Positions 1 through 13,828 of a stretch of DNA of 64,000 nt are shown here, piece after piece. Positions within the stretch are counted from its first letter, which is position 1. Each line of letters begins with the position of its first letter. The notes below the pieces were generated by a model, which saw only the letters and a program-made list of their open reading frames with translations, was not told where the DNA came from and did not search any database. The translations under genes were made by a program, and so were the position numbers. This DNA is from a bacterium (GTDB lineage Bacteria; Myxococcota_A; Bradymonadia; UBA7976; UBA1532): assembly GCA_030426085.1 (NCBI GenBank), contig JAUHYW010000007.1, forward strand, positions 62,001 through 126,000, written 5' to 3'.

Positions 1-222
1 CAGGATGATGGATTTGTGAGTTTCGGCCAATACGGATTGATACTTAACCGTAAATGGGAATCCGAAAGCGTCACAATCTGGCGCCTGAACGGCGGAGCGC
101 CGCGCCCGACTCCGCGCACGGGGTGACCAGGGGGTCGAGCCCAGGTCCCGGCCAGATCGGCGTTGCCAAAGACGGCCGGTTTCTCCCACAGTGCGGGGGC
201 GCAACCCGGTGAGGAACCCATC
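1..222. promoter_or_regulatory. Upstream region of the amino-acid dehydrogenase gene
   Basis: No gene is visible here. The first 80 bases are clearly less GC-rich than the rest of the window, as expected of a promoter region, but I cannot name a confident -35/-10 pair. The only clear signal is a ribosome binding site, GAGGAA at 211-216, six bases before the ATG at 223. Confidence 0.3.
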
Positions 223-1323
223 ATGAGCATATTCGACAGGCTCGCCCGGCGGGCCCACGAGCAGGTGATCTTCTGCCACGACGAGGTGACCGGCCTCCGG
301 GCGATCATCGCCATCCACGACACCACCCTCGGCCCGGCGCTCGGCGGCACCCGCATGTGGAGCTACGCCAGCGACGAAGACGCCCTCGAGGACGCCCTGC
401 GGCTCGCCCGGGGCATGACCTACAAGTCGGCGGCCGCCGGCCTCAACCTCGGGGGGGGCAAGGCGGTCATCATCGGCAACTCGAAGGCCGACAAGAACGA
501 GATGCTGTTCCGGTCCTACGGCCGCTTCATCCAGGGGGTCGGCGGGCGCTACATCACCGCCGAGGACGTCGGCACCTCGGTGCAGGACATGGAGTGGGTC
601 CGCATGGAGACCGACTTCGTGGTGGGCATCAGCCGGGCGCTCGGCGGATCGGGCGACCCCAGCCCGTTCACCGCGCTGGGGGTCTTCGAGGGCATGAAGT
701 CGTCCCTCAAGTGGCAGACCGGCAGCGAGTCGTTCGAGGGGCGGGTGGTCGCGGTGCAGGGCGTGGGCCACGTCGGCTACCACCTCGTCGAGCACCTGCG
801 CCACGCCGGGGCCCAGGTGCTCGTCGCCGACATCGACCGGGACAACCTCGCCCGGGTCACCCGCGACTTCGACGGGATCGAGGTGGTCGATCCGGCCCGG
901 ATCCACGCCCAGGGCTGCGACATCTTCGCCCCGTGCGCCCTCGGCGCGGTGATCAACGACCACACCCTGCCCGAGCTGAAGTGCGGCATCGTCGCCGGCT
1001 GCGCCAACAACGTGCTCGCCGAGGATCGCCACGCCGCGGCGCTCGCCGAGCGGGGCATCCTCTACGCGCCGGACTACGTGGTCAACGCGGGCGGCCTGAT
1101 CAACGTGGCCAACGAGCTCGAGGGCTACAACACCGACCGGGCGACCCAGGCGGTGCATGGCATCCATGACATCACCACCCGCATCTTCGAGATCGCCCGG
1201 GACGAGGGCATCACGACCGCCGAGGCGGCCGACACCCTCGCCGAGCGGCGCATCGCCGCGTTGCAGCGGGTGAAGGATCACTACATCGCCCGCCCCCCGG
1301 CCCGCCTGCAGCGCCGCGTCTGA
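223..1323 (+). CDS. Leucine-type (Glu/Leu/Phe/Val) amino-acid dehydrogenase
   Basis: NAD-dependent oxidative deamination of a branched-chain amino acid such as leucine to its 2-oxo acid, in the cytoplasm. The 366-residue product has the length of Bacillus leucine dehydrogenase. Conserved features are the substrate segment LGPALGGTRMW (residues 36-46), MTYKSA with Lys68, the catalytic loop GGGKAVI with Lys80, and the dinucleotide fold motif GVGHVG near residue 188, followed by an acidic residue (ADID) that favours NAD. I chose the ATG at 223 because GAGGAA lies six bases upstream and the family starts just before 'IFDRL'; the frame stays open to 163 but gives an unrelated leader. It is monocistronic and convergent with the next gene. 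Specificity among Leu, Val and Phe cannot be settled by eye. Confidence 0.9.
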   Translation: MSIFDRLARRAHEQVIFCHDEVTGLRAIIAIHDTTLGPALGGTRMWSYASDEDALEDALRLARGMTYKSAAAGLNLGGGKAVIIGNSKADKNEMLFRSYGRFIQGVGGRYITAEDVGTSVQDMEWVRMETDFVVGISRALGGSGDPSPFTALGVFEGMKSSLKWQTGSESFEGRVVAVQGVGHVGYHLVEHLRHAGAQVLVADIDRDNLARVTRDFDGIEVVDPARIHAQGCDIFAPCALGAVINDHTLPELKCGIVAGCANNVLAEDRHAAALAERGILYAPDYVVNAGGLINVANELEGYNTDRATQAVHGIHDITTRIFEIARDEGITTAEAADTLAERRIAALQRVKDHYIARPPARLQRRV

Positions 1324-1332
1324 CGTCTGACC

Positions 1333-1641
1333 TCAGCCGGCGGCCCGCAGCGGGGCCGCCTCGGCGAGCGGCACCGCCTCCAGCACCGCGTAGAGCACCT
1401 GCGGGCCGTCCCCGGCGGCGGTCAGCGCCAGCAGCTCGTCATCGGCGATGTGGGGGTCGGCCCGGCTGCGCCCGGCGTCGTCGACCGGCCACCGGCGCAG
1501 CCCGCAGGTCAACGCGAGCGGCGGCGCGGCGGACGGCAGGCCCTGCATCAGCACCTCGCCGGTCGCCGGCCAGTAGAGACCCATGACCGGCGGGTGCCCG
1601 ATGCCATCGAGCGGCAGCAATACACAGATGGGATTCGACAT
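1333..1641 (-). CDS. Small hypothetical protein
   Basis: A 102-residue protein of unknown function. It starts MSNPICVLLPLDGIGHPPVM and ends in an Ala-rich, mildly acidic tail. There is no signal peptide or membrane segment. The ATG at 1641 is preceded by a good GGAGG (1648-1652), which favours it over the longer frame to 1701. It is convergent with the dehydrogenase, with 9 bases between the stop codons. Codon usage matches the neighbours, so it is probably real, but I do not recognise a family. Confidence 0.6.
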   Translation of the reverse strand: MSNPICVLLPLDGIGHPPVMGLYWPATGEVLMQGLPSAAPPLALTCGLRRWPVDDAGRSRADPHIADDELLALTAAGDGPQVLYAVLEAVPLAEAAPLRAAG

Positions 1642-1866
1642 GACATGCCTCCAAAGTGAGGGCCCGGTCGGCGCAGCGCCCGGACTGCGGCCTGCCTCCA
1701 CATCTACCGGAACCGCCGCCGCAGGTCGGTATCACCCCCATTTCACCGGCCCGCGGGGGCGTCGCGGGGCACGGCGGCCGGCGGCACCCCTTGTCCCGGG
1801 CCGGGCCGCTCTGATACACGGCGTTGCTGCGCGCTCGCGCCCGATGGCGCGCACGATGGAGGCCCC

Positions 1867-2490
1867 GTGATCCGCAGTCGAACGCCGCTCGCGCTGCTCG
1901 CCCCCCTCGCGGTCGGCCTGTGCGCCCCCGCCCCCGCCTCGGCCGCGGCGCTGCTCGGCTTCGACACCGCCCGCCCGGTGGCCCCCCAATACGTCGAGGC
2001 CGGCGCGGGCCTCGTGGCCCTCGACGACGCCTACGGGCTCTTCGCCCAGGGGCGCATCGGCCTGCTGCCCGAGCTGGACGGCCGGCTGGCGGCGGGCGTG
2101 CTGCTGCTCAACGGCGACCTCGGCTTCGAAGTGGACCTCGGCAGCAAGTTCCGCCTCGTGCCCGCTTCCGTCGCCGGCCTGGACGTCGCCCTGAGCGGCG
2201 AGCTGGGCTTCACCAAGACCGCCGATGTCTTCCTGGCCACCCTCGATCCCATGGCCCACGCCTCGCGGCACATCGAGCTGCCCGGCGCCCGGGAGCTGTT
2301 CTTCGGGATCACGGTCGGCGCGGCGCTGACCGTCGTCGACGTGGACGGCGGGGACGACGACGCGCAGATCGGCTTCCTCGGCGGGGCCCTGGCCGGCGTC
2401 GACATCGTGCAGGATCTGGCCTTCGCCCTCGAGGCCCGCTGGCGGGACGGCGTGTGGCGGCTGGGCGGCCTGGTCACCCTGGATTTCTGA
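1867..2490 (+). CDS. Exported protein, probably small outer-membrane or periplasmic protein
   Basis: A 207-residue protein with a clear Sec signal peptide (basic MIRSRTP, hydrophobic core, Ala-rich cleavage site near residue 26). The mature part has alternating hydrophobic and polar residues and ends in phenylalanine (LVTLDF), both usual in small outer-membrane beta-barrels. The start is GTG with GGAGG four bases upstream (1858-1862). It lies 18 bases before the SEC-C gene and is probably co-transcribed with it. I cannot assign a family; the barrel idea is inference from composition and the terminal Phe. Confidence 0.65.
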   Translation: MIRSRTPLALLAPLAVGLCAPAPASAAALLGFDTARPVAPQYVEAGAGLVALDDAYGLFAQGRIGLLPELDGRLAAGVLLLNGDLGFEVDLGSKFRLVPASVAGLDVALSGELGFTKTADVFLATLDPMAHASRHIELPGARELFFGITVGAALTVVDVDGGDDDAQIGFLGGALAGVDIVQDLAFALEARWRDGVWRLGGLVTLDF

Positions 2491-2508
2491 CTCGACTGGA
2501 GACGGGCG

Positions 2509-3237
2509 ATGAAGCTCGGACGCAACGACCCCTGCCACTGCGGCAGCGGCCGCAAGTACAAGAAGTGCCATCAGGCCGACGACGAGCGCCGGGCCCGTGA
2601 GGTCAAGTCGCTCCAGACCCTCGCCGAGTGGGTCGCCCACTACGGCGGCGCCCTCGAGACGGCGAGCCTGGAGCGGGCCCGCGGCGAGGAGGCGGTGCAG
2701 GCCCAGGCCCGTCGGTGGTTCGACGGCGAGCCGCCGGCCGATCCGCTCGCCGACGCGCTCTTCCGCCGCCACGCGCTCTTCGACCTGCCCATCGCCGAGG
2801 GGCAGACCCTGGTGGCTCAGGCCGAGATCGACGCCACCGGCACCGAGCCGGAGCATGTGCAGACGCTGGTCGAGGCCCTCGGCCGGAGCTGGCTGTCGGT
2901 GCACGAGGTGACCGAGTGCAAGCGGGGCAAGGGCATCCGGCTGGTCGACCGGCTCACCGGGCGCAGCCGCTTCGTGGCCGATCCGGCGCTGGCCGAGGTG
3001 CTCGAGCCGATGGAGGTCGTGCTGGGCCGGGTCGCGATCCACGACAAGAAGCCGGTGCTGCTCGAGGGCTGGGAGAAGGTCTGGTTCCGGGGGCGCAAGG
3101 CGGCCATCCGTGAGCTGGACGCGATCATCGCCGAGGACGGCTTCGAGGCCGATGACGCCGACGGGCGCATCATATGGCTGCGCCGGGAGGCCGCCCGGGT
3201 CGCCCGCCGGGCCCGCGCGGCGCGCCCCGCCGACTGA
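2509..3237 (+). CDS. SEC-C metal-binding motif protein
   Basis: A 242-residue cytoplasmic protein that opens with a SEC-C motif: RNDPCHCGSGRKYKKCH (residues 5-21) has the CxCx8CH zinc-ligand spacing found at the C terminus of SecA and in many small proteins. The rest is mixed alpha/beta with a Lys/Arg-rich centre and a very basic C terminus (RREAARVARRARAARPAD). The SEC-C motif is usually C-terminal, so its N-terminal place here is less common. It sits between the exported-protein gene and a DUF6178-like gene with short gaps (18 and 56 bases), which suggests one operon. The role is unknown; binding of zinc and possibly ribosomes or nucleic acid is inferred from the family. Confidence 0.8.
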   Translation: MKLGRNDPCHCGSGRKYKKCHQADDERRAREVKSLQTLAEWVAHYGGALETASLERARGEEAVQAQARRWFDGEPPADPLADALFRRHALFDLPIAEGQTLVAQAEIDATGTEPEHVQTLVEALGRSWLSVHEVTECKRGKGIRLVDRLTGRSRFVADPALAEVLEPMEVVLGRVAIHDKKPVLLEGWEKVWFRGRKAAIRELDAIIAEDGFEADDADGRIIWLRREAARVARRARAARPAD

Positions 3238-3293
3238 GCCCGCCTGCGCCTCCCCCGCCCTCGCCCGCCACGTTCGACCCACCGGGAGCCATC

Positions 3294-5021
3294 ATGAGCA
3301 GCCACGACCGCCGCGATCCCTCCGAGGCCCCGACCCCCGACGACGAGGGGGTCCTCAGCTCGGCCCCCTCGCTGGCCGAGGCGACCCGGCGGGCGGGCGT
3401 GATCTCCGAGCCGAAGCCGGCCAGCCCCCTGCCCCCGCCGACCGAGTTCAACGGCTGGCGGGCGAAGCTGGCCCGGGCCCGCGGCGGGCAGCGGCTGCTC
3501 GACGCCCTGATCGAGCCCCACGACGCCGCCCGGCTGATCCCCGCGCTGCCGGTGGACGACCTGCACGCCTACATCCACCGCATCGGGCTGGCCGACGCCG
3601 ACGGGGTGCTGGCCCTGGCGAGCGGGCAGCAGATCCGGGCGCTGCTCGACACCGACGTCTGGACCCGCGATCGGGTGGCGCTCGACCGGCTCGACCCCTG
3701 GCTCAGCGCGCTGATGCAGGCCGGCCCCGAGGTGCTGGTGCAGCGGCTGCTCGATCTGGACGACAGCCTGCTCAACTGGCTCGTGCGCCGCTCGGTGCGG
3801 GTCGAGGTCATCGAGGATCCCGACAGCTTCGATCCGCCCGACGACGAGCACGTCGTCACCCCCGATCGGCGGCTGGTGGTGATCTTCCCCGAGTCGGACG
3901 CCCGCGATCTGCCGGTCAAGATCTTCCTCGATCGCATGATGCGCGACGACCCGGCGCTGTGCGTGAACCTGCTGGTGCAGTCCCAGGCGGCGCTGGACAG
4001 CAACCTCGAAGAGGACGCCTACCGCTGGCGCACCGGGCGCATGGCCGATCGGGGCTACGTGGACTACTACGAGGCGCTGGTCATCTACACCGCGCCCCGC
4101 CCCGATCAGATCAGCGACGCCCGCGAGGCGCTGCCCGGGGGCGCTCCCCCGGTCGAGCGGTGGCTGGTGCCGGTCATGGCCCCCGAGGCCCGGCTGGCGG
4201 CGGCGTTCACCGCGCTGGCCCCCGAGGCCCTCGATGTGGTGCAGGGCGCGCTGGGCTACGTGGCCAACATGGCGCTCAGCGCCGATCGCATCGAGGCGTG
4301 GGACGACGTCGCCGCCGAGCAGACCCTGGCCCGGCTGCGGGCGGGGCTGGTGCTGGGGCTCGACGCGCTGGCCGGGCCCGAGGCCGACGCCGAGCGGGAC
4401 GCCGAGGTGCTGAGCGCGACCGCGCTGGCCCTGATCTTCCGCACCGGCTACGCCCGCACGCTCGACGCGGTGAAGCCCCTGCGCCGGGCGGCGCGGGACG
4501 GCTTGCTGTCGGGGCCCGAGGGGCGGCTGGACGGGATCGATCTGGCGACGCTGGAGCCGTGGGCCGAGGCGCTGGGCGACCGCCACCCGCGCACGCCCGA
4601 CGGGCCGGCGAGCCAGGCGGCCGATCTGACGCGCATGCAGCGCCACGCGGCCCTGATCGCCGCGCTCGCCCGGGCGGCGGGCAAGGGGCGCCCCCGCGCG
4701 GTGGGCATCGGCCGCTGGCTGCTGACGTGGATGGCCCGCGATCTGGTCGGGCTCGAGGGGCCGGGTCCCCTGCCGCCCGAGCGGGTCGAGCACGCCCACC
4801 GGGCGCTCTTCACGGACGGCGCGCTGCGGGCAGACGCCCGGGAAGCCGCCCGCGGCTGGTGGACCCGGGCCGGGGGTGAGGCCGATCCGGCGGGGCGGCA
4901 GGCGCTCGGCTGCCTGCTCGACGCGCTGGAGCAGGCCGCCGCCGCCGTCGCGCCGACCGATCTGGAGCCGCGTTTCCTGCCGCTGTGGTGGATCGAGGCC
5001 GACCGGCCCGAGGCCGGCTGA
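3294..5021 (+). CDS. DUF6178-like protein
   Basis: A 575-residue, acidic, Leu- and Ala-rich helical protein without signal peptide or membrane segments. The pattern 'RLLDALIEPHDAARLIPALP', then DLHAYIHRIGL and TDVWTRDRVALDRLDPWL, resembles the deltaproteobacterial family DUF6178, whose function is unknown. The ATG at 3294 (MSSHDRRD) has a GGGAG seven bases upstream; the frame is open to 3174 but the extra 40 residues are Pro/Arg-rich and overlap the previous gene. The C-terminal third is helical and Arg/Glu-rich. It is the last gene of the plus-strand group and converges on the CheB-CheR gene. The family call is from memory of its pattern, so moderate. Confidence 0.6.
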   Translation: MSSHDRRDPSEAPTPDDEGVLSSAPSLAEATRRAGVISEPKPASPLPPPTEFNGWRAKLARARGGQRLLDALIEPHDAARLIPALPVDDLHAYIHRIGLADADGVLALASGQQIRALLDTDVWTRDRVALDRLDPWLSALMQAGPEVLVQRLLDLDDSLLNWLVRRSVRVEVIEDPDSFDPPDDEHVVTPDRRLVVIFPESDARDLPVKIFLDRMMRDDPALCVNLLVQSQAALDSNLEEDAYRWRTGRMADRGYVDYYEALVIYTAPRPDQISDAREALPGGAPPVERWLVPVMAPEARLAAAFTALAPEALDVVQGALGYVANMALSADRIEAWDDVAAEQTLARLRAGLVLGLDALAGPEADAERDAEVLSATALALIFRTGYARTLDAVKPLRRAARDGLLSGPEGRLDGIDLATLEPWAEALGDRHPRTPDGPASQAADLTRMQRHAALIAALARAAGKGRPRAVGIGRWLLTWMARDLVGLEGPGPLPPERVEHAHRALFTDGALRADAREAARGWWTRAGGEADPAGRQALGCLLDALEQAAAAVAPTDLEPRFLPLWWIEADRPEAG

Positions 5022-5051
5022 CCCGAGGCCAGCGGAGCCCGCGAGGGCGCC

Positions 5052-9374
<4,323 letters not shown>

Positions 9375-9487
9375 CCTCGCTCCGGCGTGGGGTCGGGGTG
9401 GGCGCCCGGCGGCCCGGGACCATGGCCGCGCAGTCTAGCCGATCGCGCCTCGCGATGCAGCCGTATCCGCCGACGCGGGGCTCACGA

Positions 9488-10036
9488 TCACTCGGGGGCC
9501 GGGCTGCGGGTGTAGACGATCTCGAACCCCGGCCCGAAGCGCCCGTCGGGGCCGACGTAGGACTGGGTCAGGACGTGGCGCGCGGGCGACTCGATGCGCA
9601 GCACGGCGTGGAACCGGCGCACGATGCCGCTGACCGGATCGGCCTCGTCGCCGACGAGGGTGAGGGTGGTGCCGGCGTCGTCCAGGGCGCCGCAGGCGGT
9701 GGTCACCCCGGTGCTGCCGGTGCTCATCCACACGCTCTGGTACAGGCCGCGGGCGGCGTCGAAGCCCAGGAAGCCCAGCCCCATGTACGGCCGGTCGCGG
9801 TTCGAGATGCCGGCCAGATCCTCCCGGATGAAGCGCCCCCCGAGCACCCAGTGCTTCTCGACCGAGCCGTCGACCTCGACCGGGCGGGTGCCCAGCCCGC
9901 CGAAGAGCCGGGTCGAGGTGTCCCACAGGCCCACCAGCGGATCGAGGCGGGCGTGGGCCTCGCCCCGGGCGGTCGGATCGGATGCGGCGCCCGCTTCGGG
10001 CAGGCGGGCCCCTCGGCCTGGGCGGCGCGGCTTCAT
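9488..10036 (-). CDS. DUF1579-like protein
   Basis: A 182-residue protein with the pattern of the DUF1579 family, predicted calycin-like beta-barrels: HARLDPLVGLWDTSTRLFGG near the N terminus, then VEKHWVLGGRFIREDLAG and YMGLGFLGFDAARGLYQSVW. There is no signal peptide. I start it at the ATG at 10036, which follows a GGGGGAGAG; the longer frame to 10081 adds 15 residues without support. It lies upstream of the CheB-CheR gene on the same strand (113-base gap) and is divergent from the Ser/Thr kinase gene. The molecular function of the family is unknown. Confidence 0.72.
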   Translation of the reverse strand: MKPRRPGRGARLPEAGAASDPTARGEAHARLDPLVGLWDTSTRLFGGLGTRPVEVDGSVEKHWVLGGRFIREDLAGISNRDRPYMGLGFLGFDAARGLYQSVWMSTGSTGVTTACGALDDAGTTLTLVGDEADPVSGIVRRFHAVLRIESPARHVLTQSYVGPDGRFGPGFEIVYTRSPAPE

Positions 10037-10174
10037 CGGTGCTCTCCCCCGTATTCGGATATCCCCGCGGCGGTGGCCCATTCTACCCGACCGGGGCCCG
10101 CGACCAAAGGGCTCGGGCCGCTGGTCCCGGGCCCTCGGGGCCTATATCCTGTGCCCCGCCCGACAGGAGGCCGC
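10037..10174. promoter_or_regulatory. Divergent intergenic region, DUF1579-like gene / Ser-Thr kinase gene
   Basis: These 138 bases must hold both start regions of the divergent genes. The ribosome binding site AGGAGG of the kinase gene is at 10165-10170, four bases before its ATG. A TATCC repeated at 10059 and 10144 could belong to -10 boxes, but no confident promoter can be named. Confidence 0.3.
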
Positions 10175-13100
10175 ATGCCGAAGACCCGGCGCCCGCCCAT
10201 CCCCATCGGCCCCGTCCGGCTGCACGGTCGCATCGGCACCGGCGGCATGGGCGTGGTCTGGCGCGGCACCCACGAGCGGCTGGCCCAGCCGGTGGCGGTC
10301 AAGATCCTCAAGCGCAGCGGGGCCGGCGGGCCGACCTCCCGGCGCATGTTCCGGGCCGAGGCCCGGGCCCTCGCCCGGCTGGACCACCCGGCCATCGTCT
10401 ACGTCTACGACACCGGCTTCGTGCCCGACGGGGCCAACCGGCGCAGCGGCGGGGCCATCGCCGATCGGGCGCCGTACCTGGTGATGGAGTACGCCCCCGG
10501 GGTCACCCTCGACCGGCTGTGCGGCGAGCTGGAGTGGCGGGTCGCCCGGGGGGTGCTGCTCGCGCTGCTCGACGCCCTGGCCCACGCCCACGCCCGGGGG
10601 GTGCTGCACCTCGACCTCAAGCCGGCCAACGTGCTCGTCGAGGTCGACCGCGGCGCGACCCGGCTCACCGACTTCGGGCTGGCCCGCCTGCGGGACGCCG
10701 TCGCCCGGGACACCGGCCGCTTCGAAGGCACCCCGGCCTTCATGGCCCCCGAGCAGGTCGAGTGCCGGGCCCGGCTGCTCGGCCCGTGGACCGACCTCTA
10801 CGCCCTCGGCTGCCTGGCCTACGCCCTGGTCTGCGGCGACTCCCCTTTTCGCCGGCGCAGCGCCTACGCCATGTGCGAGGCCCAGGTGCACGCCCCGCCG
10901 CCGCCGCTCGACCCCCGCTGGCCGGTGCCCGACGGCCTCGGGGGCTGGATCGAGCGGCTGCTGTCCAAGTCGCCCCGCCTGCGCTTCACCGCCGCCGCCG
11001 ACGCCGCCAGCGCGCTGCTGCGGCTCGACCCGGCCGCCGACATGCCCTGGTTCGAAGGGCCGGCCACGATCGACGAGGACCGGCCGGTCGATCGCACCCT
11101 CTCGTCCGACCCGCCGCCGATGCCGAGCGAGGGCCGGGCCACCCTGCCCGGCCGCGACTCGCGGTCGGCGTCGAGCGCGCCGGCGGGCATCCCCCCCGTC
11201 TCGGGCGGATCGGGCGACCTCAGCGAGAGCGTCGACGAGCGGGCCGACACCGACCCCCAGTGGTCCGCCGGCCGCCCCCCCGACCAGACCGTGGTCGACG
11301 AGAAGAGCCTGAGCCGGGCCCCCACCGGATCGCTCGCCGCGGGCGGCGAGAACGCGAGCCGCACGCTGCTCGTCCCGACCATCCCCGCCTGGCTCGACGC
11401 CGCCGACGACAGCCGCGGCGCGCCCCCGCCGCTGCCCGACCGCCCCCCGTTCGAAGACCGCGAGCGCCCCCCGCCCGGCCTGGGCCTCTTCGGCATGCGC
11501 ACCCCGCCCCTGCGCGGCCGGCGGCGGGCCTGCGCCGCGCTGTGGGACGCCCTGCGGGCCTGCGCCGACCAGGGGCGCCCGGCGGCGGTCGTCATCCGGG
11601 GCCCGGCGGGGGTCGGCAAGAGCCGGCTGGCGGAGTGGCTGAGCCAGACCGCGCACACCGTCGCCGGGGTCACCACCATCCGGGTCCGCCCGTCGGACAC
11701 CCCCGGCGCCCGCGACCCGCTCGCCGCCGGCTTCGCCCGGGCCCTGCGGGCCGACGGCCTGAGCGAGCGGGCGCTCGAGATGCACCTGCGCGACCGGCTC
11801 GGCGAGCGGGCCGCGGCCCACGAGGTCGAGTGGCAGGCGTGGACCGCGCTGCTCGACGACGTCGAGATGCGCCCCGCCGACCGGGCGGTGACCGCCGGCT
11901 GGCTGCTGCGGGCCGTCGCCGGCGACCGCCCGGTGATCCTGTGGATCGACGACGCCCACCACGCCCCGGCGACCCTCGACGTCGTCGAGCGCCTGCTGGC
12001 CGAGGCCCGGCTGCCGGTCCTGGTGGCGTGCACCGTCGACGACGCGGCCCTCGCCGAGCACCCCGACGCCGCCCGCCACATCGACGCCCTGTGCGCCCGC
12101 CGGCCGGCGCTGCGGGTCGACCCGCTCGACCCCGAGGTGCACGTCGAGCTGGTCAAGAGCCTCGTCACCCTCGACGACGCCCTGGCCGACGCGGTCGCCG
12201 AGCGCACCGCCGGCAACCCGCTCTTCGCGGTGCAGCTCGTGCGCGACTGGGCCGACGCCGGCCTGCTCGAAGAGACCCCCGGCGGGGTGCGCCTGCGGGC
12301 CGACGTGAGCCCCGACCGCCCGGCCGACCTCGACGCCCTGTGGCGCAAGCGGCTCGACCGGGTGCTCGACGGCCAGCCGCCCGAGGCCCGCATCGCGCTC
12401 GAGCTCGCCGCCACCCTCGGGGCCGTCGTCGACGACGTCGAGCTGGCCGCCGTGTGCCACCGGGCCGAGGTCGACCCCGCGCCGGGCCTGTTCGAGCGGC
12501 TGTTCGACGCCCGCCTCGCCTACCGGGGCACCCAGGCCACCGACTGGCACTTCGGCCACGGCGCGGTGCGCGAGCTGATCCTGGCCGACGCCGAGGCCGC
12601 CGGCCGCCTGAAGCGCCACCACCGCCAGTGCGCGCTCGTGCTGGGCACCGACCCCCGCACCGAGTGGCGGGTCGCCCGGCACCTCGTCGCCGCCGGCGAC
12701 CCGGTCGCCGCGATGGGGCTGTTCGACCGGGCCTGCGACCGGGCGCTCGACCGGGCCGACGTGCTGCTCGCCCGGCGGCTGCTCAGCGATCAGGCCGCCG
12801 CGCTCGACGCCGCCCGGGTCCCCGACGACGACCCCCGCCGGCTCGCGCTGCGCTTGCACCGGGCCCGCCTCACCCGCCACCAGGGCGAGCTCGCCGGGGC
12901 CGAGGCCGAGGCCCGTCGGGTGCAGGCGGTGGCCGACTTCCACGGCAACCGGGCGCTCTCGGCGCTGGCCGGAGAAGAGATCGCCGCCGGGGTGCTGGTG
13001 CGCGATCCGGCCGCGGCGATCGACATCCTCGAAGGCATCCGCCGGGACGACCCCCCCGGGCTGCCCCCGCCGGCCCGCTGCCGGGTGCGGGTCATGCTGG

Positions 13101-13759
13101 CCTACCAGCGGCTGTCGCTGCACCAGCCGGCGGACGCCATGGCCCTGGCGGTCGACGCCGAGCGGCTCGCCGAGCGCATCGGCCGCGACGATCTGGCCGC
13201 CATGGCCCGGCTGACCCAGGCGCTGGCCGCCCCCGACGACGACGAGGCCGCCGCCCGGCTCACCCGGGCCGAAGCGATCTTCGCCGCCGCCGGCCACCGC
13301 GCGGGGCTGGCCCACTGCCACAACCTGCGCGGCGAGCAGGCCCGCAAGGCCGGCGATCTGGTCGTCGCCGAGCGCTTCTACCGCTCGGCCGCGCGTCTGT
13401 TCGAGCAGTCGAGCCGCTCCCAGGCGCTCTACCCCCGGCTCAACCTGGGCCTCATCGAGCTGGAGCGCGGGCTGTACGACCGGGCCGAGACCACCCTGGC
13501 CGCCTGCGCCGCGCTGACCGAGGGGCTCGACCGGGTGCGGGCCCGGCTGGTGCTCCCGGTCTTCCGCGCCGCGTGCGACGCCGGCCGCGGCCGATGGGCC
13601 GACTGCGCCGCCCGGCTGGTGGAGGCCACCGACGCCCACGAAGGCGCCGGGTTCGACATCGAAGACGCCCGCCGCTGGGCCCGGTTCATCGCCGAGCGGG
13701 CCGCCGCGGCCGACAAGCCGGACATCGCCGCCGACGCCCGGGCGCTGGCCGGGGGCTGA
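10175..13759 (+). CDS. Serine/threonine protein kinase with AAA-type ATPase and TPR-like region
   Basis: A 1194-residue fusion. The kinase domain (about 12-290) has the glycine loop GTGGMGVVW, Lys43 in VAVKILK, catalytic HLDLKPAN with Asp147, the metal-binding DFG at Asp166 and the APE motif FMAPEQVE, so it should be active. A low-complexity Pro/Ser/Asp linker (about 290-440) leads to a P-loop ATPase with Walker A GPAGVGKS (476-483) and Walker B VILWIDDAHHA. The C-terminal 450 residues are Ala/Leu/Arg-rich helical repeats, probably TPRs. This kinase-ATPase-TPR layout is common in Myxococcota, where such proteins act as cytosolic signal-transduction hubs. The ATG at 10175 follows AGGAGG; upstream codons in the same open frame do not resemble protein. 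Confidence 0.92.
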   Translation: MPKTRRPPIPIGPVRLHGRIGTGGMGVVWRGTHERLAQPVAVKILKRSGAGGPTSRRMFRAEARALARLDHPAIVYVYDTGFVPDGANRRSGGAIADRAPYLVMEYAPGVTLDRLCGELEWRVARGVLLALLDALAHAHARGVLHLDLKPANVLVEVDRGATRLTDFGLARLRDAVARDTGRFEGTPAFMAPEQVECRARLLGPWTDLYALGCLAYALVCGDSPFRRRSAYAMCEAQVHAPPPPLDPRWPVPDGLGGWIERLLSKSPRLRFTAAADAASALLRLDPAADMPWFEGPATIDEDRPVDRTLSSDPPPMPSEGRATLPGRDSRSASSAPAGIPPVSGGSGDLSESVDERADTDPQWSAGRPPDQTVVDEKSLSRAPTGSLAAGGENASRTLLVPTIPAWLDAADDSRGAPPPLPDRPPFEDRERPPPGLGLFGMRTPPLRGRRRACAALWDALRACADQGRPAAVVIRGPAGVGKSRLAEWLSQTAHTVAGVTTIRVRPSDTPGARDPLAAGFARALRADGLSERALEMHLRDRLGERAAAHEVEWQAWTALLDDVEMRPADRAVTAGWLLRAVAGDRPVILWIDDAHHAPATLDVVERLLAEARLPVLVACTVDDAALAEHPDAARHIDALCARRPALRVDPLDPEVHVELVKSLVTLDDALADAVAERTAGNPLFAVQLVRDWADAGLLEETPGGVRLRADVSPDRPADLDALWRKRLDRVLDGQPPEARIALELAATLGAVVDDVELAAVCHRAEVDPAPGLFERLFDARLAYRGTQATDWHFGHGAVRELILADAEAAGRLKRHHRQCALVLGTDPRTEWRVARHLVAAGDPVAAMGLFDRACDRALDRADVLLARRLLSDQAAALDAARVPDDDPRRLALRLHRARLTRHQGELAGAEAEARRVQAVADFHGNRALSALAGEEIAAGVLVRDPAAAIDILEGIRRDDPPGLPPPARCRVRVMLAYQRLSLHQPADAMALAVDAERLAERIGRDDLAAMARLTQALAAPDDDEAAARLTRAEAIFAAAGHRAGLAHCHNLRGEQARKAGDLVVAERFYRSAARLFEQSSRSQALYPRLNLGLIELERGLYDRAETTLAACAALTEGLDRVRARLVLPVFRAACDAGRGRWADCAARLVEATDAHEGAGFDIEDARRWARFIAERAAAADKPDIAADARALAGG

Positions 13760-13828
13760 GCCGGGCGGCGACGAGCGGGTGAGCCTCCAGATCGGTCCGG
13801 CGCCGACGACCCCGCCGCCAGCGGCCGG

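Noticed and set aside
1732-4799. Long minus-strand frames opposite the exported-protein, SEC-C and DUF6178-like genes
   Set aside because: Composition typical of antisense frames in high-GC DNA, no motif and no ribosome binding site.
10142-13639. An 1165-codon minus-strand frame and a 1266-codon plus-strand frame over the Ser/Thr kinase gene
   Set aside because: Low-complexity Gly/Arg/Pro-rich translation; the kinase, Walker and DFG motifs occur only in the frame starting at 10175.
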